Source: an uncultured Methylomonas sp. (GTDB lineage Bacteria > Pseudomonadota > Gammaproteobacteria > Methylococcales > Methylomonadaceae). Taken from it: a stretch of 64,000 nt of DNA. The notes under the pieces are model-generated. The model was not told the DNA's origin, searched no databases, and saw only the letters and a list, made by a program, of their open reading frames with translations. The stretch covers positions 1 through 64,000 of the forward strand of contig CAKZJE010000108.1 in assembly GCA_936941155.1 (NCBI GenBank), given 5' to 3'. Positions 46,252 to 58,300 of the stretch are shown piece after piece (within the stretch, counting starts at the first letter, position 1; each line of letters begins with the position of its first letter). The translations under genes and the position numbers were made by a program.

Positions 46252-48116
46252 ATACGATTTAACAAGATAGTCGCAGAATTAAAAGCCGAACAAATGATTA
46301 AACTGCCAATTATTCTCACTGAACATGATGATTGGCAAGCAGCTGTATTAGCCGCCGTATTGACGGGCAAAAAACTGAATGAAGAAGCGCGAAAAGAATC
46401 CGACTACATTCGCCGATTGTGTTGTTTCAAGCCGAAGCCAAAAACGGCGCGGTGACAGTGGATGTTTTAAAAGCGCATCTCATCAATGACTTAAAAATTC
46501 CTGACAATGAAATTGCGGTTGCCACTGGCAATCAACGCGAATTAGACGGCATTGATTTATTTTCGCCCGCTTGCCTGTTTAAATACATCATCACGATGGA
46601 AGCCCTGAAAGAAGGCTGGGATTGTTCGTTTGCCTACGTTTTTTGTTCAGTAAAAGACGTGCGCTCCAGTAAAGATGCAGAACAGTTATTAGGGCGAGTG
46701 CTGAGAATGCCGTTTGCCAAAACCCGACAAACTGAAAGCTTAAATCGCGCTTATGCCCATTTAGCCTCGCCTACTTTTTCTGAAGCCGCAAAATTATTAA
46801 CTGATAAGTTAGTTTCTATGGGCTTTGAAGCAATGGAAGCCGCTACTTTGGTGAAACCAAGCACAAATCAGGATGATCTTTTTGGAGGGCAAGGCGTTAA
46901 ACCCGTTGAAAAACCGTTAGTGATTGAATTACCGCAAAAACCTGAAATCGCCAACGACACGGCGCATAAAGTGACAGAAACGGCTGCGGGAACTTATAAA
47001 GTAGAAATTATTGGCTCTGTTTCAGAACTCGTGACAGCGCAATTATTAAAAACCGTATCAGACACCGCAAAAAAACACCTTGCCGCACAAGTTGAAAGCC
47101 ATAATTTGCGCATTGAAGCGAATAAAGCCCCGTCTATGCGCGGCGAAGTTTTCGCGACACTGCCACAGTTGTGCTATGTGCAGGATGATTTGCCGGAGTT
47201 ACTAGAAACTGAAAGCTTTTTATATCTGCAAGGCGATTGGTGTTTGCAAGATTTCCCCGCTGAATTGCCGCAGTTTTCTCTGAAAGAAACCGCGAAAAAT
47301 TTTGAAGTAGATATTGAAGGCGAAAAAGTATTTTATAAAAATGCAGGTGAAACAGTCGTTTACAATTTGGATTTAGTCGAAAGTGATATTACAGAAACTG
47401 ATTTAATCCGCTGGCTAGATTTTCAAGTGCAACAATTAGATAAATACAAGGATGTAAATCAACCGAATCGCTTGTTGTTTCTGACTCAACTCATTCGCCA
47501 TCTTACTCAAGCCAAACAAATGCCTTTAACCGGATTAATCCGCAGTAAATATGTTTTAGCTAGAACCATTCATCAGCAAATTGGTCATTACAGAGAACAA
47601 GCGGCGAAAAAAGGTTTTCAATTTGCCTTATTTGAAAACGTAGCGGCACTGCAAACCAGTTTTGAGTTTTCTTACCAGTTTAAACCCGACAATTACCCCG
47701 CCAGACCGCCTTATTATCAGGGCAAGTTTAAATTCTCAAAGCATTACTATCCCATTATTGAAGAATTAAAAAGCACGGGGGAAGAGTTTGAATGTGCGAA
47801 AGCCATAGATTCAACAAGCCAAATTAAGCACTGGATTAGAAACTTAGTTCAGCGCGAAGAAGCTTCGTTTCGCTTGCCCTTAGCCAGCGGTTATTTTTAT
47901 CCTGATTTTATCGCTGAATTAGTTGATGGACGATTGTTGGTCGTGGAATACAAAGGCGAAGTTTATAAAACCAATGATGATTCGCGCGAAAAAAATCTGG
48001 TCGGTGAATGCTGGGCGAATAGAAGTGATGGAAAGTGTTTGTTTTTGATGGCAGTAGCTAAAGATGCAACTGGTAGAAATGTTTATCAGCAAATTGAGCA
48101 TGTGATTAAAAGATAA
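46252..48116 (+). pseudogene. Type III restriction endonuclease (Res), truncated and frameshifted
   Basis: The reading frame resumes at about 46252 (KIVAELKAEQMIKLPIILTE), a Res segment in the middle of the helicase region. The 5' third, with the Walker A and DECH motifs, is missing. At about 46414 a one-base loss shifts the frame: YIRRLCC appears where YIRPIVLF is expected. A frame from 46419 then encodes 565 residues with helicase motif VI (QLLGRVLRMP) and a C-terminal nuclease with a PD-ExK signature (FYPDFIAEL, VVEYKG). The helicase motor cannot work, so the gene is inactive as a type III Res. Confidence 0.85.
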
Positions 48117-48220
48117 GTCGCTTAGAATAATTCACTTGATAATCAAAAGCTTATCAACCAAGCACTTAAAAATCATTCATTATGTTTTTAGTGTGGTGGT
48201 CTAAATGTGGTCGTTGAGGC

Positions 48221-48256
48221 AAAAAAAACCCGCACTAAGGCGGGTATCTTTTTTTA
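48221..48256. terminator. Bidirectional hairpin between res remnant and tRNA-Lys
   Basis: ACCCGC (48229-48234) pairs with GCGGGT (48240-48245), with A-rich left and T-rich right sides. It could end both the plus-strand res transcript and the minus-strand tRNA transcript. Confidence 0.7.
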
Positions 48257-48281
48257 ACTGCTTGTTTTCTCTTTAGTTTTT

Positions 48282-48357
48282 TGGTGGGTCGTGCGCGATT
48301 CGAACGCGCGACCATCGCATTAAAAGTGCGGTGCTCTACCGACTGAGCTAACGACCC
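48282..48357 (-). tRNA. tRNA-Lys (anticodon UUU)
   Basis: On the minus strand the 76-nt gene reads GGGTCGT at the 5' end, TAGCTCAGTCGGTAGAGCA for the D arm, an anticodon loop CTTTTAA (anticodon TTT), a T arm with GTTCGAATC, and a 3' ACGACCC followed by an encoded CCA. All stems pair. Confidence 0.96.
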
Positions 48358-48371
48358 GCTAAAGAAATGTC

Positions 48372-48399
48372 ATTATATCAACATTTTCAGCTTATGCAA
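48372..48399 (-). promoter_or_regulatory. Promoter of tRNA-Lys
   Basis: On the minus strand, TTGCAT (48394-48399), 16 bp, TATAAT (48372-48377), 14 bp before the tRNA 5' end. This is close to the sigma-70 consensus. Confidence 0.75.
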
Positions 48400-48421
48400 G
48401 CTTTTTTTAAAAAATGTAATT

Positions 48422-49729
48422 TTAAGACGGTTTAATAGCAAACTCTACACGGTTTCGCCCTGCTTCTTTTGCCTTATACAGCGCATTGTCTGCCCGAATC
48501 AGAGCCGCATCACAATTGCTATCGGTAACTTCCATTGCTGCAATGCCAATACTCACGGTAATAGCAATCGCAACATCGCCGAGCATCAAAGGATTATTTT
48601 TTATATCAAGGTGCAATCGCTCAGCAAAAACTTTGGCGGCAAAAATAGGCGTATCAGGCAGCAAAACAGAAAATTCTTCACCGCCTAAACGACCTGCTAT
48701 GTCAGTTTTGCGCAAATTATTGCGTACCAGCATACTAAAATTTTTCAACAGCGCATCGCCGACGGCATGACCATAACCATCATTAACACGCTTAAAATAA
48801 TCTATATCCAGCATTAATACAGCAACATTATGATCTTCAAAGCGTTGCACTCGCGCAAATTCTTTTTCAAGTAAATCCATAAAATGCCGACGATTATAAA
48901 GACTGGTTAAAAAGTCCATTGTCGCCATTTCCCATAACTGCCCTTGCAATTGAATGCGTTCAGTAATGTCTTGTTTTATTCCAACAAAATGCCGAATTAC
49001 GCCTTTGTCATCTGTCACGGGCGTGATGCTTAATTCTTCGGTGTACAACGTTCCGTCTTTGCGTTTATTGGTGATTTTGCCGCACCATGTTTCGCCACTG
49101 AGAACAGTGCGCCACATGTCTTGATAAAACACTTCCTCTTGCTCACCTGACTTGACTAATTCAGACGGATTTTTGCCATAAGCTTCATTGAAACTATAGC
49201 CCGTTAGTTTTTCAAATGCGGGATTAACCCATTCAATTTTCGCGTCTATATCAGTAATCACAACGCCGTAACGCACGGCTTTTAACGCTGAAACCAACAG
49301 TCTGTCGCGTTCTTCTGATTTTTGTAAACGTTGTTCCAATTTGGCTCGGCTAATTGCGTAACGAATAGATCGCACCAAGCTATCGGTGTCAAAACTGCCT
49401 TTGATGATGTAATCTTGCGCTCCGGCTTCTAAAGCTTTTAGGGCAAAACTGGTGTCATCATGTCCTGTTAAAACAATAATCGGTAATGCGCCTGCAATAT
49501 GCCGTCCAGTTTTAACCGTTTCGATACCTGTGGAATCAGGCAGCGATAAATCGAGCAATAACACGGCAGGGGGATTGTCCGCTAATTGCTGTTCAACCTC
49601 GCCCATCGTTGTCACCCAAGTGATTTCAAAACGAATTTCACCTGCACCGCGCAGTGCTGAGCGCACCAGATGTGCGTCACTAGGGTCATCTTCTATCAAT
49701 AACACACGATAGCTTGTTGCCATGTTCAT
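48422..49729 (-). CDS. REC-PAS-GGDEF diguanylate cyclase
   Basis: The product is 435 residues from ATG 49729, which overlaps the stop of the upstream receiver gene (ATGA). In order it has a receiver (LIEDDPSDAHL, LLLDLSLPDSTG, DYIIKGSF), a PAS domain (VVITDIDAKIEWVNPAFEKLTGY) and a GGDEF domain (MLDIDYFKRVNDGYGHAVGD, RLGGEEFSVLLPD). The active-site GGEEF is intact, so it probably makes c-di-GMP. It is the last gene of a four-gene operon that starts with a 2032-residue kinase. Confidence 0.92.
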   Translation of the reverse strand: MNMATSYRVLLIEDDPSDAHLVRSALRGAGEIRFEITWVTTMGEVEQQLADNPPAVLLLDLSLPDSTGIETVKTGRHIAGALPIIVLTGHDDTSFALKALEAGAQDYIIKGSFDTDSLVRSIRYAISRAKLEQRLQKSEERDRLLVSALKAVRYGVVITDIDAKIEWVNPAFEKLTGYSFNEAYGKNPSELVKSGEQEEVFYQDMWRTVLSGETWCGKITNKRKDGTLYTEELSITPVTDDKGVIRHFVGIKQDITERIQLQGQLWEMATMDFLTSLYNRRHFMDLLEKEFARVQRFEDHNVAVLMLDIDYFKRVNDGYGHAVGDALLKNFSMLVRNNLRKTDIAGRLGGEEFSVLLPDTPIFAAKVFAERLHLDIKNNPLMLGDVAIAITVSIGIAAMEVTDSNCDAALIRADNALYKAKEAGRNRVEFAIKPS

Positions 49730-50181
49730 GATGCAACTCTTTTGGGCAATTTCACCAAGGCAAACCAATAATTATCGAGTTGACGAATGGCTTCAATAAA
49801 CTGATCTATATCAACGGGTTTGGTAATGTATCCTGCCGCGCCCTTTTGATAGGAGGTTCTGATATCTTGATCTGTGTCAGAGGTTGTGAGTACAACCACA
49901 GGAATTGCCGCCAACTTTTCATCGGCTTTTATCGCACTTAAAAATTCACACCCATTCATGCGCGGCATATTGATGTCTACTAAAATCAAATCAGGACGCG
50001 GTGCGTTGCTATTTTGAGAACCTTCACGCCGCAAAAACGCCAATCCTTCAATGCCATCAAAAACATGGTGCAAATGACAAAAAACTCGATTTTCCTTTAA
50101 AGCCAAACGCACTAAATTAGCATCCGCTGGCTCATCTTCTATGAGTAAAATTTCAAAAGGTTCTGTTATTTCGTAAATCAT
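49726..50181 (-). CDS. Single-domain response regulator (Rcp1-like)
   Basis: The 151-residue protein is one receiver domain: LLIEDEPADANLVRLAL, LILVDINMPRMNG with the phosphoacceptor Asp, VVLTTSD and ITKPVD. The pattern resembles Rcp1-type receivers that partner with phytochrome-like kinases. It starts 3 bp after the upstream kinase and overlaps the diguanylate cyclase gene by 4 bp, so all are cotranscribed. Confidence 0.93.
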   Translation of the reverse strand: MIYEITEPFEILLIEDEPADANLVRLALKENRVFCHLHHVFDGIEGLAFLRREGSQNSNAPRPDLILVDINMPRMNGCEFLSAIKADEKLAAIPVVVLTTSDTDQDIRTSYQKGAAGYITKPVDIDQFIEAIRQLDNYWFALVKLPKRVAS

Positions 50182-50184
50182 TAA

Positions 50185-52359
50185 TTAATCTCTATCGGGT
50201 AATTCAAAAATTACAGCTGTGCCAGACATAACGGAGCTTTCTATCCAAATTTTACCCGAACAGCTTTCCACTATTCTTCTAGCAATTGCAAGTCCAATTC
50301 CTGAACCTGATGTACTGTTGTGGTTTAAACGTTCAAAAATTTCAAATACGCGCTCACGGTATTCAACAGCAATGCCCGTGCCATTATCACTAATCGTATA
50401 GCGGCTTACTTTTCCGCTACGTTCGCCGTTAATGATAATTTTTGCAGTGGTATTGGCATTAATCGGCAGCCCATATTGCAAAGCATTATCTATGATTAGA
50501 TAGAATAAATCGAGCAAGCGAGGACGGTCTAAACAAATAACGGGTAAATTTTTTGTCACAATTTCAACTTTTAATGCGTTTGGCGTTGAGAGCAGATGTT
50601 TATGAATTTGCTCCATAATGCTTTCTACGGATTCTAGTTGTAAAGCACCTCGCGGCTCAGCGGCAGCTAGATAAAGTTGAATGTCGTGTACCATGCTGTG
50701 TAACTTTTGCGCATCTTTTTGCAAATACCCAAGACAGTTTTTAATTTCTTGTTCTACATCGTTCATCAGCGGCTGAGGACTCGATAAAAGCTTTGCTAAA
50801 TGCTGACTATAACTTCTTAAACGGCGCGTGGGTTCACTTAAATGATGGGCAGAAACCTTTGCAAAACGAGTTAAGGCGGCATTTGAAGATTGCAATGCCG
50901 CTTGGGTATTTTTAAATTCACTAATATCAATACATGAGCCAATAAAACCTGCAAATGCGCCTTGGGTGTCAAAACGCGGCACTCCCGAATCTAAAATCCA
51001 CCGATATTCACCATCATAGCGTCTTAGGCGATACTCCATGTTAAAACTTTTTTGCAGTTCAAAATGGCTTACATAATACTGAAGGCAACGTTGAAAATCA
51101 TCAGGATGCACACCTTCCGCCCAGCCATTGTTTAGCTCTTGCTCCAACGTTTTACCAGTAAAGACCAGCCACACTTTGTTAAACCAAATACAGCCTTTAT
51201 CAAGCCCTGCCACCCAAATCAGCACAGGTGCAGAATCCGCCATCATCCGAAATCGCGCTTCGCTTTCTGATAATTCTCGCGTCATTTTGGTTGCCAAAAC
51301 TAAAGCACGAGTGCGGCTAGTCAACAACTCCCAGCTCATTAAGGTCAAAAGCAGGGTTAGAAAAATGCCGCTAATAGCAATCACTTGTGCTTTTTGATTG
51401 TCTTCACTGGCTTCAAGAAGGGCAGTAGAGCAAATTGACACAGTCCAAAGATGCCCGCTCATTTCAATCTGCTGAATATTTTGGAGTAGCGTGTTTGAAG
51501 AATGGCAGGAGTTAGGCGTTCTATCACTGTCAAACATCCGCGATAAATCGCTCATAGTATTGCCGTCATAAACTTCCAGATTAATTTTTTTTAGCAAAAA
51601 AGTGCTTAATCCTTCCATAAAATCATCAATACGAAACGGCTCATAGACCCAACCGACGATATTTTCACGCCGCTCTGCCAAAGTATCATGCGGTAAGTTA
51701 TTTTTATAAACCGGCAGATACATTAAAAAACCTGCTTGCACATGCGTTTTAGTTTCTTGCACTAGCTTTACTTTTCCTGAAATAGCGGCTTGATTGAAAT
51801 CGCGAGCTCTTTGTAGGGCGACACGGCGAATGGGCTCTGAGTACATATCGTAGCCAAACGCGCGTAAGTTTCGACCTGCAAACGGTTCTAAATAAATAAT
51901 GGATGTGTAAAACTCTTGCTCACTTTCGCGGCGCATTTTATAGTTTGGAAAACCGTCTTTTTGAATTTGTGCAATATGTTGTTTTTCTTGTGTTTTTGGC
52001 ACAATCAAGGAAAATCCAACCCCTTGAATTCCCGGATATTTATCTGTTAAGTGTAATGTTTCAATGTACTTTTTAAACTCATCACGATCCACTGATTTTG
52101 ATGCGGTAAACAAACCACGCGCACCCCGCAACACCTGTTCATAAGTATCCATACGGTGTTTAATGCGTGTTGTAATTTCATATACTTGAAAATCAAACTC
52201 ATGTTGCAATTTATGCTGTGCTTCTTGCTTTGCGCTGTACCAAACTGAGTAAGTTAAAAACAACGAAACCGCTAAAATTATTACAGGAATAAACACGCCT
52301 GCGTGCTTGAAAAAATGTAAGTCTGACGATGAATTAACAGCCGAGTTTTTTCTTGTCAT
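50185..52359 (-). CDS. CHASE-PAS histidine kinase
   Basis: The 724-residue kinase has TM1 (VFIPVIILAVSLFLTYSVW), a periplasmic CHASE domain (GARGLFTASKSVDRDEFKKY, PGIQGVGFSLIVP), TM2 (VIAISGIFLTLLLTLMSW), a PAS domain (LIWVAGLDKGCIWFNKVWL) with PAC, a dimerisation region with SAHHLSEPTRRL and a HATPase (DNALQYGLP, SGSGIGLAIARRIVE). It overlaps the giant kinase gene by 4 bp and precedes the single-domain receiver, its likely substrate. Confidence 0.92.
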   Translation of the reverse strand: MTRKNSAVNSSSDLHFFKHAGVFIPVIILAVSLFLTYSVWYSAKQEAQHKLQHEFDFQVYEITTRIKHRMDTYEQVLRGARGLFTASKSVDRDEFKKYIETLHLTDKYPGIQGVGFSLIVPKTQEKQHIAQIQKDGFPNYKMRRESEQEFYTSIIYLEPFAGRNLRAFGYDMYSEPIRRVALQRARDFNQAAISGKVKLVQETKTHVQAGFLMYLPVYKNNLPHDTLAERRENIVGWVYEPFRIDDFMEGLSTFLLKKINLEVYDGNTMSDLSRMFDSDRTPNSCHSSNTLLQNIQQIEMSGHLWTVSICSTALLEASEDNQKAQVIAISGIFLTLLLTLMSWELLTSRTRALVLATKMTRELSESEARFRMMADSAPVLIWVAGLDKGCIWFNKVWLVFTGKTLEQELNNGWAEGVHPDDFQRCLQYYVSHFELQKSFNMEYRLRRYDGEYRWILDSGVPRFDTQGAFAGFIGSCIDISEFKNTQAALQSSNAALTRFAKVSAHHLSEPTRRLRSYSQHLAKLLSSPQPLMNDVEQEIKNCLGYLQKDAQKLHSMVHDIQLYLAAAEPRGALQLESVESIMEQIHKHLLSTPNALKVEIVTKNLPVICLDRPRLLDLFYLIIDNALQYGLPINANTTAKIIINGERSGKVSRYTISDNGTGIAVEYRERVFEIFERLNHNSTSGSGIGLAIARRIVESCSGKIWIESSVMSGTAVIFELPDRD

Positions 52360-55300
52360 TTGTCTGCCTCACTTTCAATGAGGGTGGTTTTTTTATCAGA
52401 TAATGGCAATTGAAAAGAAAAACAAGTCCCCATTCCCTCACCTGCCGATTCACACCAAATTTTTCCTTCGTGATGTTCTACGATGCGTTTACACAAAGCC
52501 AATCCCATGCCTGTACCTTCAAAGCGTGAGCGCGATTGCAGGCGACTAAAAAATTGAAACAGTCGGTTGATTTGTAGCGGATTAATGCCAATGCCATAAT
52601 CGCGGATGCTAACTTTCCAACTTTTAGCTTTCACAACTGAATGGATTTCCACTAACAATGGTTGATGCGGTTCGCGATATTTAATGGCATTGCCGATTAA
52701 ATTCATCAACAAACGAGTGAGTTCGTCATAGCTTGCAAATATTTCTGTCCATTCACCGCTTACATTCACAGTAATTTGCGCTTCAGTGATTGCTGGGGTT
52801 AAAAACATCAAAGCATCATCTAAAACTTCCCGACTATTAACCCACGCTTTTCTTTCGGTTTTACGACCGACGCGCGAATAATCAAGCAGCGATAAAATCA
52901 TGGTATCCATCCGCCTTGCGCCTTCCAATGCAAAATTTAAGTTTTCGCTCTCTTCCTCATCCAGTTTTTCTTTCAGCGATCGCGCTAAAAGTTGCAAATG
53001 CCCTGTCACGGAGCGCAAAGGTTGACGCATATCGTGTGAAACGCTATACGCAAATTGCTCTAAATCCGTATTGGAACGCAACAAATCTTGTTCTGCTTGC
53101 TTAAGTTGCGTAATGTCTCTACTAACGCCAAAAATACCAATCACTTTTTGAGTATCAAAATCAAAAACCGGCCATTTGCTGGTGCTCACCCAACCTTTTG
53201 AGCCATCTTCATTATAGTAAGGATCAATTTTGTTCAGCAGCGGAATGCCTTGTGTAAAAACGGGCAATTCTTCTTCATAATAAATTTGCGCAGTTTCCGC
53301 AGGAAAAACTTCTAAGTCATGCTTGCCAACCAGGTCACGCCAGCTGTCATGGTGAGTAATATTTGCCAGCGTTTGACTGCAAAAACGAATCCTGCTGTTT
53401 TCGTCTTTAAAATAAATAAAATCAGAAGTATTTTCTAAAAAAGTCACAAAATCGCGATTTAATTCGCGCAATTCCGCTTCTGCAAGTTTGCGTTGCGTAA
53501 CATCGCGAGTGACGGCAAGATGAACTATCTTACCATTTTCTAACATCGGTACTGCGTGGGTTTCCAACCAACGCCGTCCACCTTTTAAACCGCGCATTTC
53601 ATATTCAAATTCCTTTTTTTCTCCTGCCAATACCTGTTGGTGCATTTTTGCAAAAGCACTTTGGTATTCAGGCAAAATCAGCGTTTCTAGCTGCTTGCCG
53701 AGAACTTGTTCTTCCGACTCTGCTTCAATCATTGCCAAGCCTGCTGCGTTTATTTGCATTAAACAACCCTCCGCATCAACAATTTTGATACATTCAGGCT
53801 CGGTTTCAATAATAGTACGCAAACGTAATTCGCTATTTTGCAGTTTTTCTTCTATTTGTTTTCGTTCGCTAATGTCATACATCACCACCAAGCGCAAATC
53901 TTTGAATAATTTAGAAATACGAGACGCAGTAATTAACGCTGTTTTCATCGTGCCATTTTTGCAACAAATATTGATTTCTAGCGGTGTAAAAGGTTGTCCC
54001 TCACCTTCAGATTTATCTACAGTTGCCTGCCATATTTCTCCCACCCTCTGCCGATAAGTTTCATCAGGATAGGCTTTTGGCCACCAAGATTGCAGTGTTG
54101 GAATGTCATTTAAGTCATAACCAAAAGTTTGTACAAAAGCTGGATTTAAATAAGTGATATTTCCGGCATCATCATTTAGTGCCATTGGCACAGGCGAGAT
54201 TTCAATAATGGTACGAAAACGAGTTTCGCTGGCGGTCAATGCGAGTTCCATTAATTTGCGCTCAGTAATATCTTCATAAACGCCGAGCAAGCCAATTATT
54301 TGATTATATTGATTTTTCAGGGTGATTTTAGAAGTGCGCAGCCAAAGATTTCCCCCTGTTGGCGTTGTTTGCTGCTCATCATAAGAAATTTTGGAGATGT
54401 CCGAGGTAATCACCTCTTTGTCATCGTTACGGTAAAGCTCCGCTTGCTCCCTCCATGCCATTTGATAATCATCTTTTCCAATTAAATCAGTAGGATGTGA
54501 CATGCCGGCATCTTTGGCGAAAGCCATATTGCAACCTAAATAATTCAGATTGCAGTCTTTCCAAAAAACTCGCATTGGCACTGTATCAATAATTCTTAAC
54601 AATAGATTTTTAGATTCGGCTACAGCAATTTCGGCGGCTTTGCGTTCCGTAATATCACGCGAAAAACCCACCGTGCCGATAATTTCACCTTCAACAATCA
54701 CCGGTGATTTATACGTTTCAAACCAAACGCGCTCACCATTGACTTCAACTTGCTCTTCCACTGTTTTTGCCTTGCCACTTGCCATCACCAACTTGTCATC
54801 GGCTCGATAGCTTTTTGCCAATTCTTCAGGCCAAATATCAAAATCAGATTTGCCCAATAAGAAATCTTCTGAGGCATATCCACACGCTTTCGCAAAACCT
54901 TGATTCACCGCTAAAAATTGACAATTTATATCTTTGAGCCAAATTAAAAACGGAAAATTGTTTAACAAAGCGCGTTGATAGCCTTCGCGCTGGCGCAATT
55001 CCATCTCCAGCTGTTTGCGAGCAGTAATATCGCGCGAAGAGTTAAAAAGCACCGGTTTACCATCTAACTGTAACGGAAAGCCACTGACTTCAACAGTAAT
55101 TATCTTGCCGTTTTTGCAACGATGAAGCGTCTCGAAAATGGAAACTTCCTGTTTTGAAAATTGTGCTTTAACTATGTTTTTAAGCTCTTCATCATCCTCA
55201 AAACCTGCGTCCCAACGCCGCACATTCATTCCAATCATTTCTTCACGACTGTAGCCTAGACAAGCGCAGAATGAATCGCTGACTTCAAGAATATTGCCAT

Positions 55301-58300
55301 CCACATCCAAAATATGAATACCGTCACTGGCATTGCGCAACAGGGCGATATTTTTTTCGCTTTCGCGTTGTAAGGCGCATTGTGCCAAGGCTCGCTCGGT
55401 AATGTCGCGAAAACTCCAGACTCTGCCAACCACTTTATCGTTGATGCGTTGCGGCATTGAGCTTCGTTCAATAATTTTGCCGTTTTTAAAACTAAAAACA
55501 TCAAAAGAAATTGCCTCAGGATGTGCATATAACTCATGTACTCTTTGCAAAAAGCTCTCAGGGTCAACCAATTGCTCCAATATATTTTGCAGAGCAGCCA
55601 TATCGTCATTTTTAGCAATCACATCCGCACTGACATCCCACAATTGAATAAAGTTTTTATTATGCAAAACCCAATGATTGTTAAGATCAACCACCAAAAT
55701 GGCATCACTGGAAGATTCCAAGGTTGCATGAAGTAGCGATAAGGATTTTTCTATCTCAAGCTCTGTTTGTTTGCGCTCGGTGATGTCGGTAAAGGTGACT
55801 AATAAGCCATTTTCAAAGAAAATTCCTGAAATAATCATCACCTTAACATCGCCATTTTTGCAGGTGACATGATATTCAGCCGGAGGAATTTCTGAATTAT
55901 TCAGCGTTGCTTGATTAAGAGCTTCTGTCCAAATCACGGTTGCTTGTTGTCGATACGCCGGATCAGGATAAGCTAAGGCGTACCAATCTTCTATGGTAGG
56001 AATCTCGTCTATTGTGTAACCAAACATGCGCTTAAATCGCTCGTTGATATACAGCAATTTTCCACTCATATTTGTTAAACCTAATGCCAGCGGCATTTGT
56101 TCAATTAATAAACGCAGTTTTTGTTCGCTCGTGCGTAATTTTTCCTCCATCCGTTTGCGTTTGCCAATATCCACAACCGTGCCAATGTAGCCTGAAATCA
56201 CGTTTTTCTCGTCGCGAATTGGCGTATTTACCCCATAAACCCAAGTAATTTTGCCATTAGGTTGTTGAAAACGATATTCCAACGAAAAGTTTTTTTGTTC
56301 TCGTATTGAGATTTCCCATTCGCGATACACTTTTTCACGATCTTCAGGCATCAGGGCAGAAGCCCAGCCTGTGCCATGCGCTTGCTGATACGTTAAGCCG
56401 GCAATTTCGCACCATTTGGTGTTCACAAAAACGCAATTGCCTGTTGCGTCCGTTTGATAAATCCCTACCGGATTCACCTGCGTTAGCAATTGGAAGAAAT
56501 TTTTACTCTCTTGCAATTGCTGCGTTCTGCTGCGCAGTGCTTCTTCCATGATTTTGCGTTCCGTAATATCTTGCACAATGCCAATAAATTTCAGCGGTGT
56601 GCCATCATCGGCAAATAAAGCTCTTCCTGCGGAGCGAAACCAATGAATTTTGCCATCCGCTAAAATTGTGCGATATTCCACATCGTATTTTTCGCGTGTC
56701 GTTAAATGAGTATGATGAGCATCTAACACAAATTGTTTGTCGTCTGGATGAATCAAAGCCAAAAAATCATCCCATGTTGGCGATTCTTGAGCTGTTATTT
56801 GCGCTATGTGAAAAGTCATGCGCGACCAATTTTGCTTGTTGTGAACAAAATCATATTCCCACGAACCAATCTCGCCATATTCTTGGCTTAAATTCAGACT
56901 CTCTTCGCTGTCTTGTACTTTTTGTTCGCTGAGTTTTCGTTCTGTGATGTCAAAAAAAGTAGTGACAAAATAATTATTTACAAAAGGCGAGGTGGAAATA
57001 AAAAACCATTTTTGGCTAAGTGGGCTGAGCATTTCTATTTGCTCTGCTTGATTTAAAATTTGATGCTGTTGCCAAAATAAGGTGATGGATTCTGACGACA
57101 TGCCATACAGTTCGGTCGCTAAATTGCCAACAACATGCTCGGAACGGCGATCAGCCGTTGAATAAAAAGCTTTATTCACCTCAATAATTCGATAATCCAC
57201 CATCTGTTTATGTTCATCATAAACAATTTCATTCAGAGCAACGCCTTCGGTCATGGTGTCGAACAACAAACGAAACTTTTGCTCGCTGGCGCGTAATTCT
57301 GCCTCAGCATTTTTGCGTTCGGTAATGCTATTTATAAACACAAAAAAACGCTCTCCCAGAGTTTTTATATACAAAACATTCACTTCTACATCAGCAATTG
57401 AACCATCTTTGTGACGATGCTGTGTTTCAAACCTATCGTGTCCTGTTTCTATAATCTTTTGAATCCGTGCAGCTATTTCTTCAGGCATTTCTTTAGCTTC
57501 AATATCCGTAATTCTCATGTTCAATAATTCCGCACGAGAATAGCCCAGCATGTTGCAGAGCGAGGTGTTGACCTCTAAGAAATTCCCGCTAAAGTCATTA
57601 CTCCAAAAACCGCTGAAAGAGGCTTCAATAATCGTTTGATATTGAATGTCTTTTTGCTTTTGTTCGGTAATATCAATTCCTGTGCCTAGCAAATGTGTGT
57701 CATTATCTTGCTTTAAAACGTTGCCGATAAAATGAAAACTGCGAAAACTTCCGTCTGCAAGTTTCAATTCCGCCTGTACTTCAGTTTCTCCGTTAGCAAA
57801 CCCTTCTGCTATTTTTTCGGCTATCAACGTTTCATCGTGCGGAGCGATGATACTCAGCACATTGGCTTGCGCCATTTTTAAACCGTCTTTTCCCAATAAA
57901 TGCGCGAGTGTGTCATTGCAGTCGACTAAGCGTCCTTTTTCATCCAGCCGATAAAACACCCCCGGCAAGCTATCAATCAGCACTTTAGAAAATGCGATTT
58001 CTTGGCGCAAATTGGCTTCTATGGTTTCGCGCTCAGTGATTTCAAGCTTTAATTGTTGATTTAGGGCTTGCAGTTGTTCAGGATTAGGTAAATCTAATAA
58101 ATGCGGTAATAGCGGAAAAATATGGATAGCTGTATAGATGGAAATAATGGCGGTGATTGCAGCGAAGATTGTTTCTAACCAATACCAAGGCTGCCAATAA
58201 GTGATAACGTGGATTAAATGCGTTGTGCCACACGCCAAAATAAACGCGGCAAATAACCAGAGAATAAACTTAAATTCTTGTTCTTCGCGTTTTCTTCTCA

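Noticed and set aside
48394-48407. Hairpin AGCTT-ATGC-AAGCT with T run as a terminator
   Set aside because: It overlaps the tRNA-Lys promoter and points in the plus direction, where no gene ends; the palindrome is short and probably incidental.
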